A DNA stretch of 64,000 nucleotides. Source: Stagnihabitans sp043721775. GTDB taxonomy: Bacteria; Pseudomonadota; Alphaproteobacteria; Rhodobacterales; Rhodobacteraceae. Location of the stretch: contig JAYSQA010000093.1 of assembly GCA_043721775.1 (NCBI GenBank), positions 1-64,000 on the forward strand, written 5' to 3'. Each line of letters starts with the position of its first letter. Position 1 is the stretch's first letter. Shown here one piece after another: positions 26,008 through 35,561 of the stretch. The notes under the pieces are model-generated. The model ran no database searches. It was not told the DNA's origin and worked only from the letters and a program-made list of their open reading frames with translations. The position numbers and the translations under genes were made by a program.

Positions 26008-29000
26008 ATGTCGATCAAAGCGTCCATCCATCACCTGACCCATTACTCTTATGACCGCCCGGTCGTGCTTGGCCCGCAAGTCATCCGCCTGCGCCCCGCG
26101 CCGCACAGCCGGACCAAAGTAATCTCGCACAACCTCAAGGTGTCACCCGCCAACCATTTCGTGAACCATCAGCAAGACCCGTTCGGCAACTGGCTGGCGC
26201 GCTTTGTGTTCCCCGAACCGGTGACCGAATTCAAGATCGAGGTCGATCTGGTGGCCGACATGACCGTCTACAACCCCTTCGATTTCTTCGTGGAAGACTA
26301 CGCCGAGCATTGGCCCTTTACCTACGCTTCCGACCTGACCGACGATCTGGCGATCTACACCAAGGGCGAACCGGTGGGGCCGGAATTAAAGGCCTTCCTG
26401 CGCATGGTGCCACGGGCCAAAGCGCGCACCACCGATTTTGTGGTGATGCTGAATGCCATGGTTTCTGGCAAGGTCGCCTATACGATCCGGATGGAGCCGG
26501 GCGTGCAGACGCCGGAAGAGACGTTGTCGATCGGCAGCGGGTCGTGCCGGGATTCGTCCTGGCTGCTGGTGCAGGCGCTGCGCCACTTCGGCTTTGCGGC
26601 ACGGTTCGTGTCGGGTTACCTCATTCAGTTGAAGCCTGACCTGATAGCGCTCGACGGTCCCGCGGGTACGGCGGTTGATTTCACCGACCTGCACGCCTGG
26701 GTCGAGGTTTATATCCCCGGCGCCGGTTGGGTGGGTCTTGACCCGACCTCGGGCCTGTTGGCGGGGGAAAGCCATATTCCGTTGGCGGCCACGCCGCACT
26801 ACCGGTCAGCCGCGCCAATCTCTGGCCTTGCCAGCTTTGCCGAGGTGGCGTTTGCCTTTGACATGCAGGTGTCGCGCGTCGCCGAACATCCGCGCATCAC
26901 CAAGCCGTTCAGCGAGGAAAGCTGGAACGATCTTAACGCCTTGGGCCGCAAGGTTGATGCGGTGCTGGACGCGGGCGATGTTCGCCTGACGATGGGGGGC
27001 GAGCCGACCTTCGTTTCCATCGACGACTATCAGGGCGAGGAATGGAACACCGCAGCCGTTGGCCCCACCAAGCGCGCCAAGGCTGACGAGTTGATCCGCC
27101 GCCTGCGCACCCGCTTCGCACCGGGTGGCTTTCTGCACTATGGGCAGGGCAAATGGTATCCCGGCGAAACCCTGCCGCGCTGGACCTTCTCCCTCTACTG
27201 GCGCAACGACGGCCAGCCAATCTGGCAGAACCCCGGCCTGATTGCCGAAGAGGGCGCGCAGACTGGTGTGACGCCGCTGGATGCGCAAGAACTGCTGCGC
27301 GAAATCGCGGCAGAACTGGAATTGGACGAAGCCAATATCCTGCCCGCCTATGAAGACCCCGCCACCTGGCTGGTCAAAGAGGCGAACCTGCCCGCCAACG
27401 TCACCCCGGCCAATTCCGAGTTGAAAGACCCCGAGGCGCGGCACCGCTTGGCCACCGTGTTCAACCGGGGCCTCAACGAACCTTCCGGCTTTATCCTGCC
27501 GGTGCAAAGCTGCCAAAGTCAGGCCTATGGGCGGCGCTGGCGGTCGGAAAAGTGGGGCTTGCGGCGCGGTTACATGTTTCTGGTGCCCGGTGACAGCCCG
27601 GTGGGGTATCGTCTGCCGCTGGAAAGCCTGCCGTGGATTCCAGCCTCGTCCTATCCGTATATCAACCCGACCGACCCGACGGTTGAACGCCAGCCGTTGC
27701 CGCCGGTCGCCCCCCTCGACGTCCTTCGCAAAAGCCAGCCCGCTGCCAGTCTGGTCGCCAGCTTTGTCGCCAACACGCCACAGGGCGAGGTGATCCGGCA
27801 AGGCTCTCCCATTGCCGAGGTTGACGGCTATATCCGCACCGCCCTGTCGGTGGAACCCCGCGACGGGCGGCTTTGTGTCTTCATGCCGCCGGTGGTCAGT
27901 CTTGAAGACTACCTTGACCTGCTGCACGCCGCCGAGGCCGCCGCCGCCCGCCTTGGTCTGCCCGTGCATATTGAAGGCTACGCGCCGCCCCAGGATCCGC
28001 GCCTGAACGTGATCCGCGTGGCCCCCGATCCCGGCGTGATCGAGGTCAACATCCACCCCGCCCGCAATTGGCAGGACTGTGTGAACATCACCACGGCGGT
28101 TTACGAAGAGGCGCGCCAGACCCGCCTTGGCGCTGACAAGTTCATGATTGACGGCAAGCACGCCGGCACCGGCGGTGGCAACCATGTTGTCGTCGGCGGG
28201 GCTACGCCCAACGACAGCCCTTTCCTGCGCCGCCCGGACCTGCTCGCCAGCCTGATCCTGCACTGGAACAGGCACCCTTCGCTGTCTTACCTGTTCTCTG
28301 GCCTTTTCATCGGGCCAACGTCACAGGCTCCGCGCATGGACGAGGCACGGCATGACGCCTTGTATGAGATGGAGATTGCCCTTTCCCAGATCCCGGCGCC
28401 GGGGTTTGGCAACCCGCCCCCCGCCTGGCTGGTGGACCGCCTTTTGCGCAACATGCTGACCGACTCGACCGGCAACACCCACCGTTCCGAAATCTGTATC
28501 GACAAGCTGTATTCCCCCGATGGCCCGACTGGCCGCCTTGGCCTGGTCGAATTCCGCGGGTTCGAGATGCCGCCCGATGCCCGCATGAGCCTTGCCCAGC
28601 AACTGTTGCTCCGCGCTCTGATCGCCCGCTTCTGGAACGCGCCTGCCAAGGGTGACCTGACCCGCTGGGGCACGGCCCTGCATGACCGCTTCATGCTGCC
28701 GCATTATGTCTGGGCCGATTTCCGCGATGTGCTGGACGATCTGCGTCAGCACGGCTTCCCGATGCAGGAAGACTGGTTCGAAGCGCAGGCCGAGTTCCGC
28801 TTCCCGTTCTGCGGTGAGGTCAGCTATGAAGGCGTCCATCTGGAACTGAAACAAGCGCTGGAGCCTTGGCATGTGCTGGGCGAAACCGGCGCCCTTGGTG
28901 GCACGGTGCGTTATACTGACTCGTCAACTGAACGCCTTCAGGTCCGGCTGTCGGGCGGCAATCCGGGGCGTTACACCGTCACCTGCAATGGCCGCGCCCT

Positions 29001-29346
29001 GCCTTTGGCCGACATCGGCGGCGGCCAGGCGGTGGCGGGGGTGCGCTACAAGGCTTGGGCTCCGGCCACGGCGATGCATCCGGTGCTGCGCATTGATGCT
29101 CCGCTGACGTTTGACATCTATGACACGTGGTCAACCCGCGCCCTGGGCGGCTGCACCTACCATGTCAAACACCCCGGCGGGCGCAGCTATGACACCTTCC
29201 CCGTCAACGGGAATGAGGCCGAAGCCCGCCGCCTGTCACGCTTTCAACCCTTTGGCCACAACAGCGGTTTCTATACGCCTGCCACTGAACGCGTGTCGAA
29301 AGAGTTCCCGATGACGCTTGACCTGCGCCGCCCCATCGGGCTCTAA
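26008..29346 (+). CDS. Transglutaminase-like cysteine protease domain fused to DUF2126
   Basis: 1112 residues. The N-terminal part (about 1-290) is a bacterial transglutaminase N-domain plus core, with the triad readable as Cys180 (GSGSCRDSS), His229 (DLHAWVEVY) and Asp245 (GLDPTSG). The remaining 800 residues are DUF2126, starting around VRLTMGGEPTFVSIDD, with many conserved acidic and aromatic residues (DGKHAGTGGGNH). GGAGG precedes the ATG. It is three bases from the ATP-grasp gene and belongs to a widespread gene set with ATP-grasp, alpha-E and a second transglutaminase, thought to make or process peptide bonds or tags. Biochemical function is unknown. Confidence 0.92.
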   Translation: MSIKASIHHLTHYSYDRPVVLGPQVIRLRPAPHSRTKVISHNLKVSPANHFVNHQQDPFGNWLARFVFPEPVTEFKIEVDLVADMTVYNPFDFFVEDYAEHWPFTYASDLTDDLAIYTKGEPVGPELKAFLRMVPRAKARTTDFVVMLNAMVSGKVAYTIRMEPGVQTPEETLSIGSGSCRDSSWLLVQALRHFGFAARFVSGYLIQLKPDLIALDGPAGTAVDFTDLHAWVEVYIPGAGWVGLDPTSGLLAGESHIPLAATPHYRSAAPISGLASFAEVAFAFDMQVSRVAEHPRITKPFSEESWNDLNALGRKVDAVLDAGDVRLTMGGEPTFVSIDDYQGEEWNTAAVGPTKRAKADELIRRLRTRFAPGGFLHYGQGKWYPGETLPRWTFSLYWRNDGQPIWQNPGLIAEEGAQTGVTPLDAQELLREIAAELELDEANILPAYEDPATWLVKEANLPANVTPANSELKDPEARHRLATVFNRGLNEPSGFILPVQSCQSQAYGRRWRSEKWGLRRGYMFLVPGDSPVGYRLPLESLPWIPASSYPYINPTDPTVERQPLPPVAPLDVLRKSQPAASLVASFVANTPQGEVIRQGSPIAEVDGYIRTALSVEPRDGRLCVFMPPVVSLEDYLDLLHAAEAAAARLGLPVHIEGYAPPQDPRLNVIRVAPDPGVIEVNIHPARNWQDCVNITTAVYEEARQTRLGADKFMIDGKHAGTGGGNHVVVGGATPNDSPFLRRPDLLASLILHWNRHPSLSYLFSGLFIGPTSQAPRMDEARHDALYEMEIALSQIPAPGFGNPPPAWLVDRLLRNMLTDSTGNTHRSEICIDKLYSPDGPTGRLGLVEFRGFEMPPDARMSLAQQLLLRALIARFWNAPAKGDLTRWGTALHDRFMLPHYVWADFRDVLDDLRQHGFPMQEDWFEAQAEFRFPFCGEVSYEGVHLELKQALEPWHVLGETGALGGTVRYTDSSTERLQVRLSGGNPGRYTVTCNGRALPLADIGGGQAVAGVRYKAWAPATAMHPVLRIDAPLTFDIYDTWSTRALGGCTYHVKHPGGRSYDTFPVNGNEAEARRLSRFQPFGHNSGFYTPATERVSKEFPMTLDLRRPIGL

Positions 29347-29349
29347 CGC

Positions 29350-32082
29350 ATGAACCCACAGGATCGTAACCCGCCTGCAACCCCTGTCATGCAGTCTAGC
29401 GGCAAGGTGTTGGCAGGCAGTGCGCCGGGGCCAGAGGAGCGGGCGGGTTTGGACAAGCTGAAAGCGCAAGCCACAACGGCACAGGCGACCGATGGCGGGG
29501 CCGCAACGCCCGTGACGCTATCGGCTGACGCTGGTCGTCAGACCGAAGCGGGGCCAACCGAAGCGGAAAGGGTGGCGGCGAAGGGGCTGACCGAAGCGGG
29601 GTTGACCGAAGCTGGGCTGACCGACGCGGAAAGGGCGGCTGCGGCGAAGGGGCTGGCCGAAGCGGTCGCCGCCAAGGCTGTCGCCGACATGCTTGCGGCC
29701 GAAAAGGCCGAAGCGGCGAAGCTGGCGCTGGCGCTTAAAAGTTATAAACCGCTGCCCGCGACGCCGGATGAAATGGTTGATGCGGCAGGCAAACTGCGCC
29801 CGCTGTGGCGCGACTTTGCCAATGCCTTTGCCAGCCTGACACCCGATGACATCATCCGCCGCACGGCGCGCGCCGAACAATACCTGCGCGACTCGGGCGT
29901 GTTTTACCGCCAATATGGCAGTGGCACCTCGGTTGAGCGGCCCTGGCCGTTGTCGCCCATCCCGGTGCTGATCGCCGAATCCGATTGGGAAACCCTGGTC
30001 CCCGGCCTGATCCAGCGCGCCGAAGTGCTTGAGTCCTTGATGGCCGACCTTTACGGCGAGAACCGCCTTGTGGAAGGTGGGCATCTGCCGCCCGCTCTGA
30101 TCACCGAAAATCCGGAATGGCTGCGCCCGATGGTGGGCATTGCGCCGCAGTCGGGCCATTACCTGCACTTTTTGGCGTTCGAGATCGGGCGTGGCCCGGA
30201 TGGCCAGTGGTGGGTCTTGGCCGACCGCACGCAAGCGCCCTCGGGTGCGGGCTATGCGCTGGAAAACCGCGTCGCCACCTCACGCGCGTTCAACGAGCTT
30301 TATGCGCAGGGCCATGTCCACCGGCTGGCTGGCTTCTTTCGTGACTTCCGCGACGCTTTGCTGGGGATGCGTCAGGACCGCGACGCAAGGGCTGCCATCC
30401 TGACGCCGGGGCCGTTGAACGAGACCTACTACGAACACGCCTATATCGCCCGCTACCTTGGCATCACGCTGGTACAGGGCGAGGATCTGGCGGTGGAAAA
30501 TGGCCGCCTGATGGTGCGCACCGTGTCAGGCCTGAAGCCGGTCGATGTGCTGTGGCGGCGTCTGGACGGGTCTTACGCCGATCCGGTGGAGTTGAACGCC
30601 GCCTCGCGACTTGGAACGCCGGGGATGGTTTCGGCGCTGCGGGCGGGCGGGCTTACCATGGTCAACGCGCTGGGGTCGGGCATACTGGAAACCCGTGCGC
30701 TGATGGCGTTCCTGCCCAGCCTTGCGCCGCGTCTGGTCGGGCAGGGGCTGAAAATCCCCAACATCGCCACATGGTGGTGCGGTGGCGCTGCCGAACGTGA
30801 CGAGGTGGCCAATGCCCCCAAGCGCATGTTGCTGTCGCCAGCCCTTGCCACCGGCCTGCCGTTTGACCGCCAGGAAGAGATCATCGCCGCCGCAACCCTT
30901 TCGCCCAAAGACCTGAAGGCCAAGCTGAAGGCCGAGGGCAGGGGCCTTGTGGCGCAAGAGGCGGTCACACTGTCAACTACGCCGGCACTGGTCGATGGCA
31001 AGCTGGCCCCGCGCCCGATGACGCTGCGGGTTTTCCTTGCCCGCACGCCCGAGGGCTGGCAGGTCATGCCCGGCGGCTTCGCCCGCATCGGGGCCACACC
31101 CGACCCCAAGGCGATAGCCTTGCAGCGTGGCGGGACGGCGGCGGATGTCTGGATTGTTTCGCCCAAAGAGGTGGCTCCGGTGTCGATGGTGCCAGCCGTC
31201 ACCGGGCCGTTTCGCCGGATGGGGCCAGGTGCGCTGCCGTCGCGGGCCGCCGACAACCTGTTCTGGTTGGGCCGCTACATTGAACGCACCGAAGGTCTGG
31301 TGCGCCTGTTGCGCGCCCGCAACGTGCGGCTGGCAGAGACGGGGGCCGCCGCAGCGCCGGTCCTTGCCGCCATGCAGCCCTTGTTCAAATCGCGCGGCGT
31401 TGATCCTGCGCCGGGAATACCGCCGGGGCTGCTTGACACGCTGTCGGCGGCGATCGCCAGTGCCGGGCAGGTGCGTGACCGCTTCTCGCCCGATGCCTGG
31501 CAGGCGCTGGTGGATATCAACAAGACCGCGCGGCGCATGGCGCTGTCGGTCACGGCGGGCGATGATGCCGCCCGCGCCCTGTCAGCCTTGCTGCGCAAGC
31601 TGGCGGGGATTACCGGCCTTGTGCATGAAAACATGTACCGTTTCATGGGCTGGCGCTTTTTGACCATTGGCCGTTTGCATGAACGCGCGATGGGGATGAT
31701 AGAAATCCTCGCCGTATTGGCGGATGAAAAGGCAGCGCCCGGCGCGCTGGACCTTGCCATCGAACTGGGCGACAGCGTCCTGACCCACCGCCGCCGCTTT
31801 ACTGTGGCCACCTCTCGCGACACAGTGATTGACCTTCTGGCGCTGGACCCGATGAACCCGCGTTCCATCCGCCACCAGATCGAGGGCTTGGACGAACAGG
31901 TCCGCATGATGCCCGACGCTACAGAGAATGGCGTGCTGTCGCCGCTGGCCCGCGCCATGCTGCGCTGCCAGACCGATCTTGCCACGGCAGAGCCTGAAAC
32001 CCTGACCACCGCAGCACTTTGGGCCTTTCGGGGCCAGGTGGCGGGCCTGTCGAACCACGTCACAGAGGCTTACCTGCGCTGA
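29350..32082 (+). CDS. Circularly permuted ATP-grasp domain fused to alpha-E domain
   Basis: 910 residues. Residues 1-130 are a low-complexity Ala/Glu/Thr stretch with TEAGLTEAGLTDAE-type repeats. The ATP-grasp type domain begins about residue 132 (YKPLPATPDEMVDAAGKLRP) and includes ILTPGPLNETYYEH and WWCGGAAERD. The alpha-E helical domain starts near residue 627 (LPSRAADNLFWLGRYIERTE) and runs to the end. In many genomes these two parts are separate genes. ATP-grasp proteins ligate a carboxylate to an amine using ATP, so a peptide-like product is expected. It overlaps the downstream transglutaminase start by one base. Confidence 0.9.
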   Translation: MNPQDRNPPATPVMQSSGKVLAGSAPGPEERAGLDKLKAQATTAQATDGGAATPVTLSADAGRQTEAGPTEAERVAAKGLTEAGLTEAGLTDAERAAAAKGLAEAVAAKAVADMLAAEKAEAAKLALALKSYKPLPATPDEMVDAAGKLRPLWRDFANAFASLTPDDIIRRTARAEQYLRDSGVFYRQYGSGTSVERPWPLSPIPVLIAESDWETLVPGLIQRAEVLESLMADLYGENRLVEGGHLPPALITENPEWLRPMVGIAPQSGHYLHFLAFEIGRGPDGQWWVLADRTQAPSGAGYALENRVATSRAFNELYAQGHVHRLAGFFRDFRDALLGMRQDRDARAAILTPGPLNETYYEHAYIARYLGITLVQGEDLAVENGRLMVRTVSGLKPVDVLWRRLDGSYADPVELNAASRLGTPGMVSALRAGGLTMVNALGSGILETRALMAFLPSLAPRLVGQGLKIPNIATWWCGGAAERDEVANAPKRMLLSPALATGLPFDRQEEIIAAATLSPKDLKAKLKAEGRGLVAQEAVTLSTTPALVDGKLAPRPMTLRVFLARTPEGWQVMPGGFARIGATPDPKAIALQRGGTAADVWIVSPKEVAPVSMVPAVTGPFRRMGPGALPSRAADNLFWLGRYIERTEGLVRLLRARNVRLAETGAAAAPVLAAMQPLFKSRGVDPAPGIPPGLLDTLSAAIASAGQVRDRFSPDAWQALVDINKTARRMALSVTAGDDAARALSALLRKLAGITGLVHENMYRFMGWRFLTIGRLHERAMGMIEILAVLADEKAAPGALDLAIELGDSVLTHRRRFTVATSRDTVIDLLALDPMNPRSIRHQIEGLDEQVRMMPDATENGVLSPLARAMLRCQTDLATAEPETLTTAALWAFRGQVAGLSNHVTEAYLR

Positions 32083-33005
32083 TGCATTATGACCTGCGCC
32101 TTGTGATCCGCTATGACTTTGACCGCCCCACCGGTGCCGGGCGGCAATTGCTGCGCATCCAGCCTGCCGACATGGGCGCGCAGCAAAGCTTGCAGTCCTG
32201 TGACATCACCATCACCCCAGACCCCTCCGAACGGCGCGAGTTCACCGACTTTTTCGGCACCAAAGTGCTGGAGGTCGTCATGGCCCCCGGCCTGACCAAA
32301 TGCGAAATCGCCATGACTGCCAAGGTGGTCCGCAATTCTCTGGGTGGGGAACTGGATATCTCTCCGCCACTGGCGCGGCTGGCTGAAGAGCTGGAAGAGA
32401 TTGCCGCCATCGGTGCCACCTCGCCCCATCATTTCCGGTCAGCCTCGCCCCGTATTCCGCACGACGCTTCGATTGCGGCCTTTGCCTTTGCGGCTGCCAA
32501 GGGCGCTGAAACCACCCGCGCCGCGATTGCCGCAGTGGGAAACGCCTTGCACAAGCACATGACGTTCGACGCCGATGCGACCGAGGTTGACACCCCCCCC
32601 GCCGAGGCTTTCAAGCTGAAGCGCGGCGTCTGTCAGGATTTTGCCCAGATCATGATCGGTGGCCTGCGGTCGCTGGGTATCCCTGCGGCCTATGTCGGGG
32701 GTTTCTTGCGCACCCTGCCGCCGCCCGGCAAACCAAGGCTTGAGGGTGCCGATGCCATGCACGCCTGGGTGCGGGCCTGGGCCGGTGCCGAGGCGGGGTG
32801 GATCGACCATGACCCGACCAACGCGGTCTTTGCCGACACCGATCACATCGCCATCGGCCATGGCCGCGACTATGGCGATGTGGCCCCGGTGACGGGTGCC
32901 TTGCGGATGGACGGCGGCCAAAAGGGCAGCCATGCGGTTGACCTGATTGAGCGTCCTGCCGCAAAACGCCAGTCCTTGGGTCTGACGCAGGCCAGCCCCC
33001 TATAG
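32082..33005 (+). CDS. Transglutaminase-like family protein
   Basis: 307 residues from the ATG at 32082, whose A is the last base of the previous TGA. An N-terminal beta domain (MHYDLRLVIRYDFDRP) precedes a transglutaminase core with triad Cys184 (RGVCQDFAQ), His227 (AMHAWVRAW) and Asp244 (DHDPTN). Such proteins are usually papain-like peptidases or amide-bond transferases rather than true crosslinkers. It completes the three-gene cluster; together these would form, trim or attach a peptide-like group. Confidence 0.9.
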   Translation: MHYDLRLVIRYDFDRPTGAGRQLLRIQPADMGAQQSLQSCDITITPDPSERREFTDFFGTKVLEVVMAPGLTKCEIAMTAKVVRNSLGGELDISPPLARLAEELEEIAAIGATSPHHFRSASPRIPHDASIAAFAFAAAKGAETTRAAIAAVGNALHKHMTFDADATEVDTPPAEAFKLKRGVCQDFAQIMIGGLRSLGIPAAYVGGFLRTLPPPGKPRLEGADAMHAWVRAWAGAEAGWIDHDPTNAVFADTDHIAIGHGRDYGDVAPVTGALRMDGGQKGSHAVDLIERPAAKRQSLGLTQASPL

Positions 33006-33133
33006 GCGGGCACTGGCGCATCTGCGCCGCATCTGTGCCGACTTCTGCCGTGCCCCACTTGGCCTTGGCCCCCGAATCTCTGTAAGATGCGCGCTGTTGC
33101 CCATCCGGCGGGCGTGCGGTTTTAGGGTTTCAA

Positions 33134-33523
33134 ATGCAGCGTTACGAATATCAGGTGTTGCCGGCCCCGCGCAAAGGCGAAAAGGCCCGTGGCCTGAAAA
33201 CTGGGGAGGAACGGTTTGCCTTTGCGCTGACCGGGCTGATGAACCGCATGGGGGCCGAGGGTTGGGAGTATCAACGCGCCGACACTCTGCCGATGGATGA
33301 GCGCGTCGGCCTGACCGGCAGCAAGACCACGTTCCAAAGCCTGCTGGTCTTCCGCCGCCCCGCCGAGGATATGGGCAGCGAGGTGGTTGAAACCACGTCT
33401 GGTCAGTTGCGCATCACCTCGCTGGAGCCTGGCACGGTCGGCTCTCCGCTGTTGGGGGCGGCATTCCAGCCGACGGGGGCCGCACCCGCACTGGGGCCCG
33501 CCAATCCGGACGTGGCGGCCTAG
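33134..33523 (+). CDS. Small DUF4177-like protein
   Basis: 129 residues beginning MQRYEYQVLPAPRKGEKARG, with NRMGAEGWEYQRADTLP in the middle; both are typical of the DUF4177 'Y-x-V, GWE' domain, small beta-rich proteins of unknown function. The C-terminal third is Gly/Pro/Ala-rich and looks disordered. It follows the transglutaminase cluster after 128 bases on the same strand. Its link to that cluster is only positional. Confidence 0.75.
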   Translation: MQRYEYQVLPAPRKGEKARGLKTGEERFAFALTGLMNRMGAEGWEYQRADTLPMDERVGLTGSKTTFQSLLVFRRPAEDMGSEVVETTSGQLRITSLEPGTVGSPLLGAAFQPTGAAPALGPANPDVAA

Positions 33524-33527
33524 TAGT

Positions 33528-33652
33528 CAGCGCAGATCGGCCTGGCGCAGATCGGCTTTGTCAAAGATCGGCTTTGGCGAAACCCGGCCGTGGCTAAACC
33601 GGGCCTTGGCGCAGCTCGGCACTGGCAAAGCCCGGCCTTGCGAAGCCTTGCC
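33528..33652. repeat. Degenerate repeats abutting the hisC-like 3' end
   Basis: GCGCAGATCGGC occurs at about 33531 and 33545, and again at 33656 inside the last codons of the minus-strand aminotransferase gene; between them lie weaker copies with GGCTTTGGC/GGCCTTGGC. The spacer has no gene. Confidence 0.75.
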
Positions 33653-34756
33653 CTAGCGCAGATCGGCCAGTGCCAGCGGCAAGGCTGCCGCGAAGGCTGT
33701 CATCGCCGCCGCGTCGCCAAGGCTGACCCTGATGCAGCGATCCAGCGGGGAAACCCCCGGCATCCGCACAAAGATATCCCGGGCGAACAGCGCCTTAAGC
33801 AGCGCGCGGGCATGGTCGCCATCCCGCCCGCAGTCCATCGAGACGAAGTTGGTAGCCGAGGGCAGGGGCGCCAGCCCGTTGTCCCGCGCAATCTGGCCCA
33901 AGTGCTGCCGCCCGGCCTCGGCCCAGATACGCACCGCCCGCATGTGGGCTGTGTCACCCAATGCCGCAATCCCGCCCGCCTGCACCATCCGGCCCACACC
34001 GAAATGGTTGCGCACCTTGTCAAAAGCTTGTGCCAGTTCCGGTGCGGCCAAAGCATAGCCAAGCCGCAGCCCCGCCAGCCCATGCGCCTTGGAAAAGGTC
34101 CGCAAGCGGATCACCCTTGGGTCATCCGCCGCCACCTGCGCCGCAGTCCCCTCGGGGGCAAGTTCCACATAAGCCTCGTCCAGTGCCAGCAGGCAGCCGT
34201 CGGGCAGCGCCGCTATCATCGCGGCGATGACGCCAGCCGCATGATGGCTGCCCATCGGATTGTCCGGATTGGCAAGGTATATCAGCCGCGCCCCGGTCTG
34301 GTGAGCCAGCGCCAGCAGCGCCTCGGGGTCCTCATGATCGCCCTTGTAGGGCGCGCGGTGCACCGTGCCGCCAAAGCCCGCCACATGAAAGGTGAAGGTC
34401 GGATAGGCCCCGGCAGAGGTCACAACCGCATCCCCCGGCCCGATCAGCAAGCGCACCAGAAGGCCCAAAAGACCGTCAATCCCCTCGCCCACCACCACAT
34501 TCGCAGGCACAACGCCATGATGCGCCGCAATTGCGGCTTTCAGGTCGTGGCATTCCGGGTCGCCGTACATCCAGACATCCCGCGCCGCCGCCTGCATCGC
34601 GGCCACGGAGGAAGGCGAGGGGCCGAACAGACATTCATTGGCCCCCAGCCGCGCTGCAAAGCCGCAGCCCCGGCCACGCTCTTGCGCCTCGGGTCCGACG
34701 AAGGGCACGGTAACGGGCAGACTTTGTGCCAGCAGGGTCAGGATCGGTGTTTTCAT
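33653..34756 (-). CDS. Histidinol-phosphate aminotransferase-like PLP enzyme
   Basis: 367 residues from the ATG at 34756; an in-frame start 60 bases upstream adds unrelated residues. Fold-type I signatures are YLANPDNPMGSHH, LALDEAYVEL and the PLP-lysine block RTFSKAHGLAGLRLGYA. HisC transaminates imidazole-acetol phosphate in histidine synthesis, and close paralogues act on aromatic amino acids. No other his gene is nearby, so a paralogue rather than the main HisC is possible. Its last codons contain the repeat seen in the following spacer. Confidence 0.82.
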   Translation of the reverse strand: MKTPILTLLAQSLPVTVPFVGPEAQERGRGCGFAARLGANECLFGPSPSSVAAMQAAARDVWMYGDPECHDLKAAIAAHHGVVPANVVVGEGIDGLLGLLVRLLIGPGDAVVTSAGAYPTFTFHVAGFGGTVHRAPYKGDHEDPEALLALAHQTGARLIYLANPDNPMGSHHAAGVIAAMIAALPDGCLLALDEAYVELAPEGTAAQVAADDPRVIRLRTFSKAHGLAGLRLGYALAAPELAQAFDKVRNHFGVGRMVQAGGIAALGDTAHMRAVRIWAEAGRQHLGQIARDNGLAPLPSATNFVSMDCGRDGDHARALLKALFARDIFVRMPGVSPLDRCIRVSLGDAAAMTAFAAALPLALADLR

Positions 34757-34948
34757 GGCCTGAATTGACCGCAAACCCTCATGGGTTTCAACCCCCGCAC
34801 CCGCTTTTTGCTGCATCCCAAACAGGCCCGGTCAGGACGAGGCGCAGCCCGAAAAGCCTGATGTGCAGGGTTTTCGGCCTGCGCCTTGCGCGGCAGGCGG
34901 GGCAGCCTTGCGTCATGGGGCAAGGCGGATGGCCAGATACCACCAGCC

Positions 34949-35464
34949 TCAATGCGCGCGAATTTCCTGCGGATGGCCGCGCATCAGCTTCAGGACGCTC
35001 CACTCGCGGTAGACCAGCACGATCATCACGCTGTCCAGAAAGGACAGGATCAGGAAGGTCAATGAGCCGTGGGTCAGGAATTCGGTGAGCTGATACAGCA
35101 CAAAACCCGCCAGCAGCACCATGGCCCCCGGATAGGCCCATAGAATGCGGCGGGCCAGCATGATCACCATGACGAATTTGATGGCACCGTGCCCCAGCAG
35201 GTAAAAGGCGTAGAAGTTCTGCACGTGAACCGGAAAAGTCTCGGTCATGTGCTGGACCCACCGCGCCATGTCAGCGCTTTTGTCCTGAGTCAGGTCATGG
35301 TGGGTCAACCAACCCCACAATTGCACCAAAGCCCCGTGGGGCGTCAGCAACAAACCAACCCCGCTCAGGCTTTCCCCGGCGGCAAACAGGCCCTTCAAGA
35401 CCAGACTCGCTTCAAACAGCCAGTGCAGCCATTTGCCCATCCGGCTGGCCGGATTGATCAACAT
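34949..35464 (-). CDS. DUF2127-like membrane protein
   Basis: 171 residues with four probable membrane helices (around residues 15-50, 85-105, 110-130 and 135-155). The block YAFYLLGHGAIKFVMVIML and the loop GHGAIK are typical of DUF2127 membrane proteins of unknown function. It is a single gene between the hisC-like gene and gpt on the minus strand, separated by about 190 and 97 bases. The 192-base spacer 34757-34948 shows nothing recognisable. Confidence 0.75.
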   Translation of the reverse strand: MLINPASRMGKWLHWLFEASLVLKGLFAAGESLSGVGLLLTPHGALVQLWGWLTHHDLTQDKSADMARWVQHMTETFPVHVQNFYAFYLLGHGAIKFVMVIMLARRILWAYPGAMVLLAGFVLYQLTEFLTHGSLTFLILSFLDSVMIVLVYREWSVLKLMRGHPQEIRAH

Positions 35465-35561
35465 GTCACCCTCAGTTCCACCATATTCAGTTCAGGCACC
35501 TTGAATTCCGGCACCTGAAGTTCAGCCAACTTCAGTTCGGCCACCCGCAGGTCAGGCCGCA
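35465..35561. repeat. Degenerate TTCAGTTC repeats after gpt
   Basis: The spacer is built of imperfect units containing TTCAGTTC, GGCACCTGAA or GGCCACCC with a spacing near 16-18 bases, running up to the gpt stop at 35562. No gene. Confidence 0.6.
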
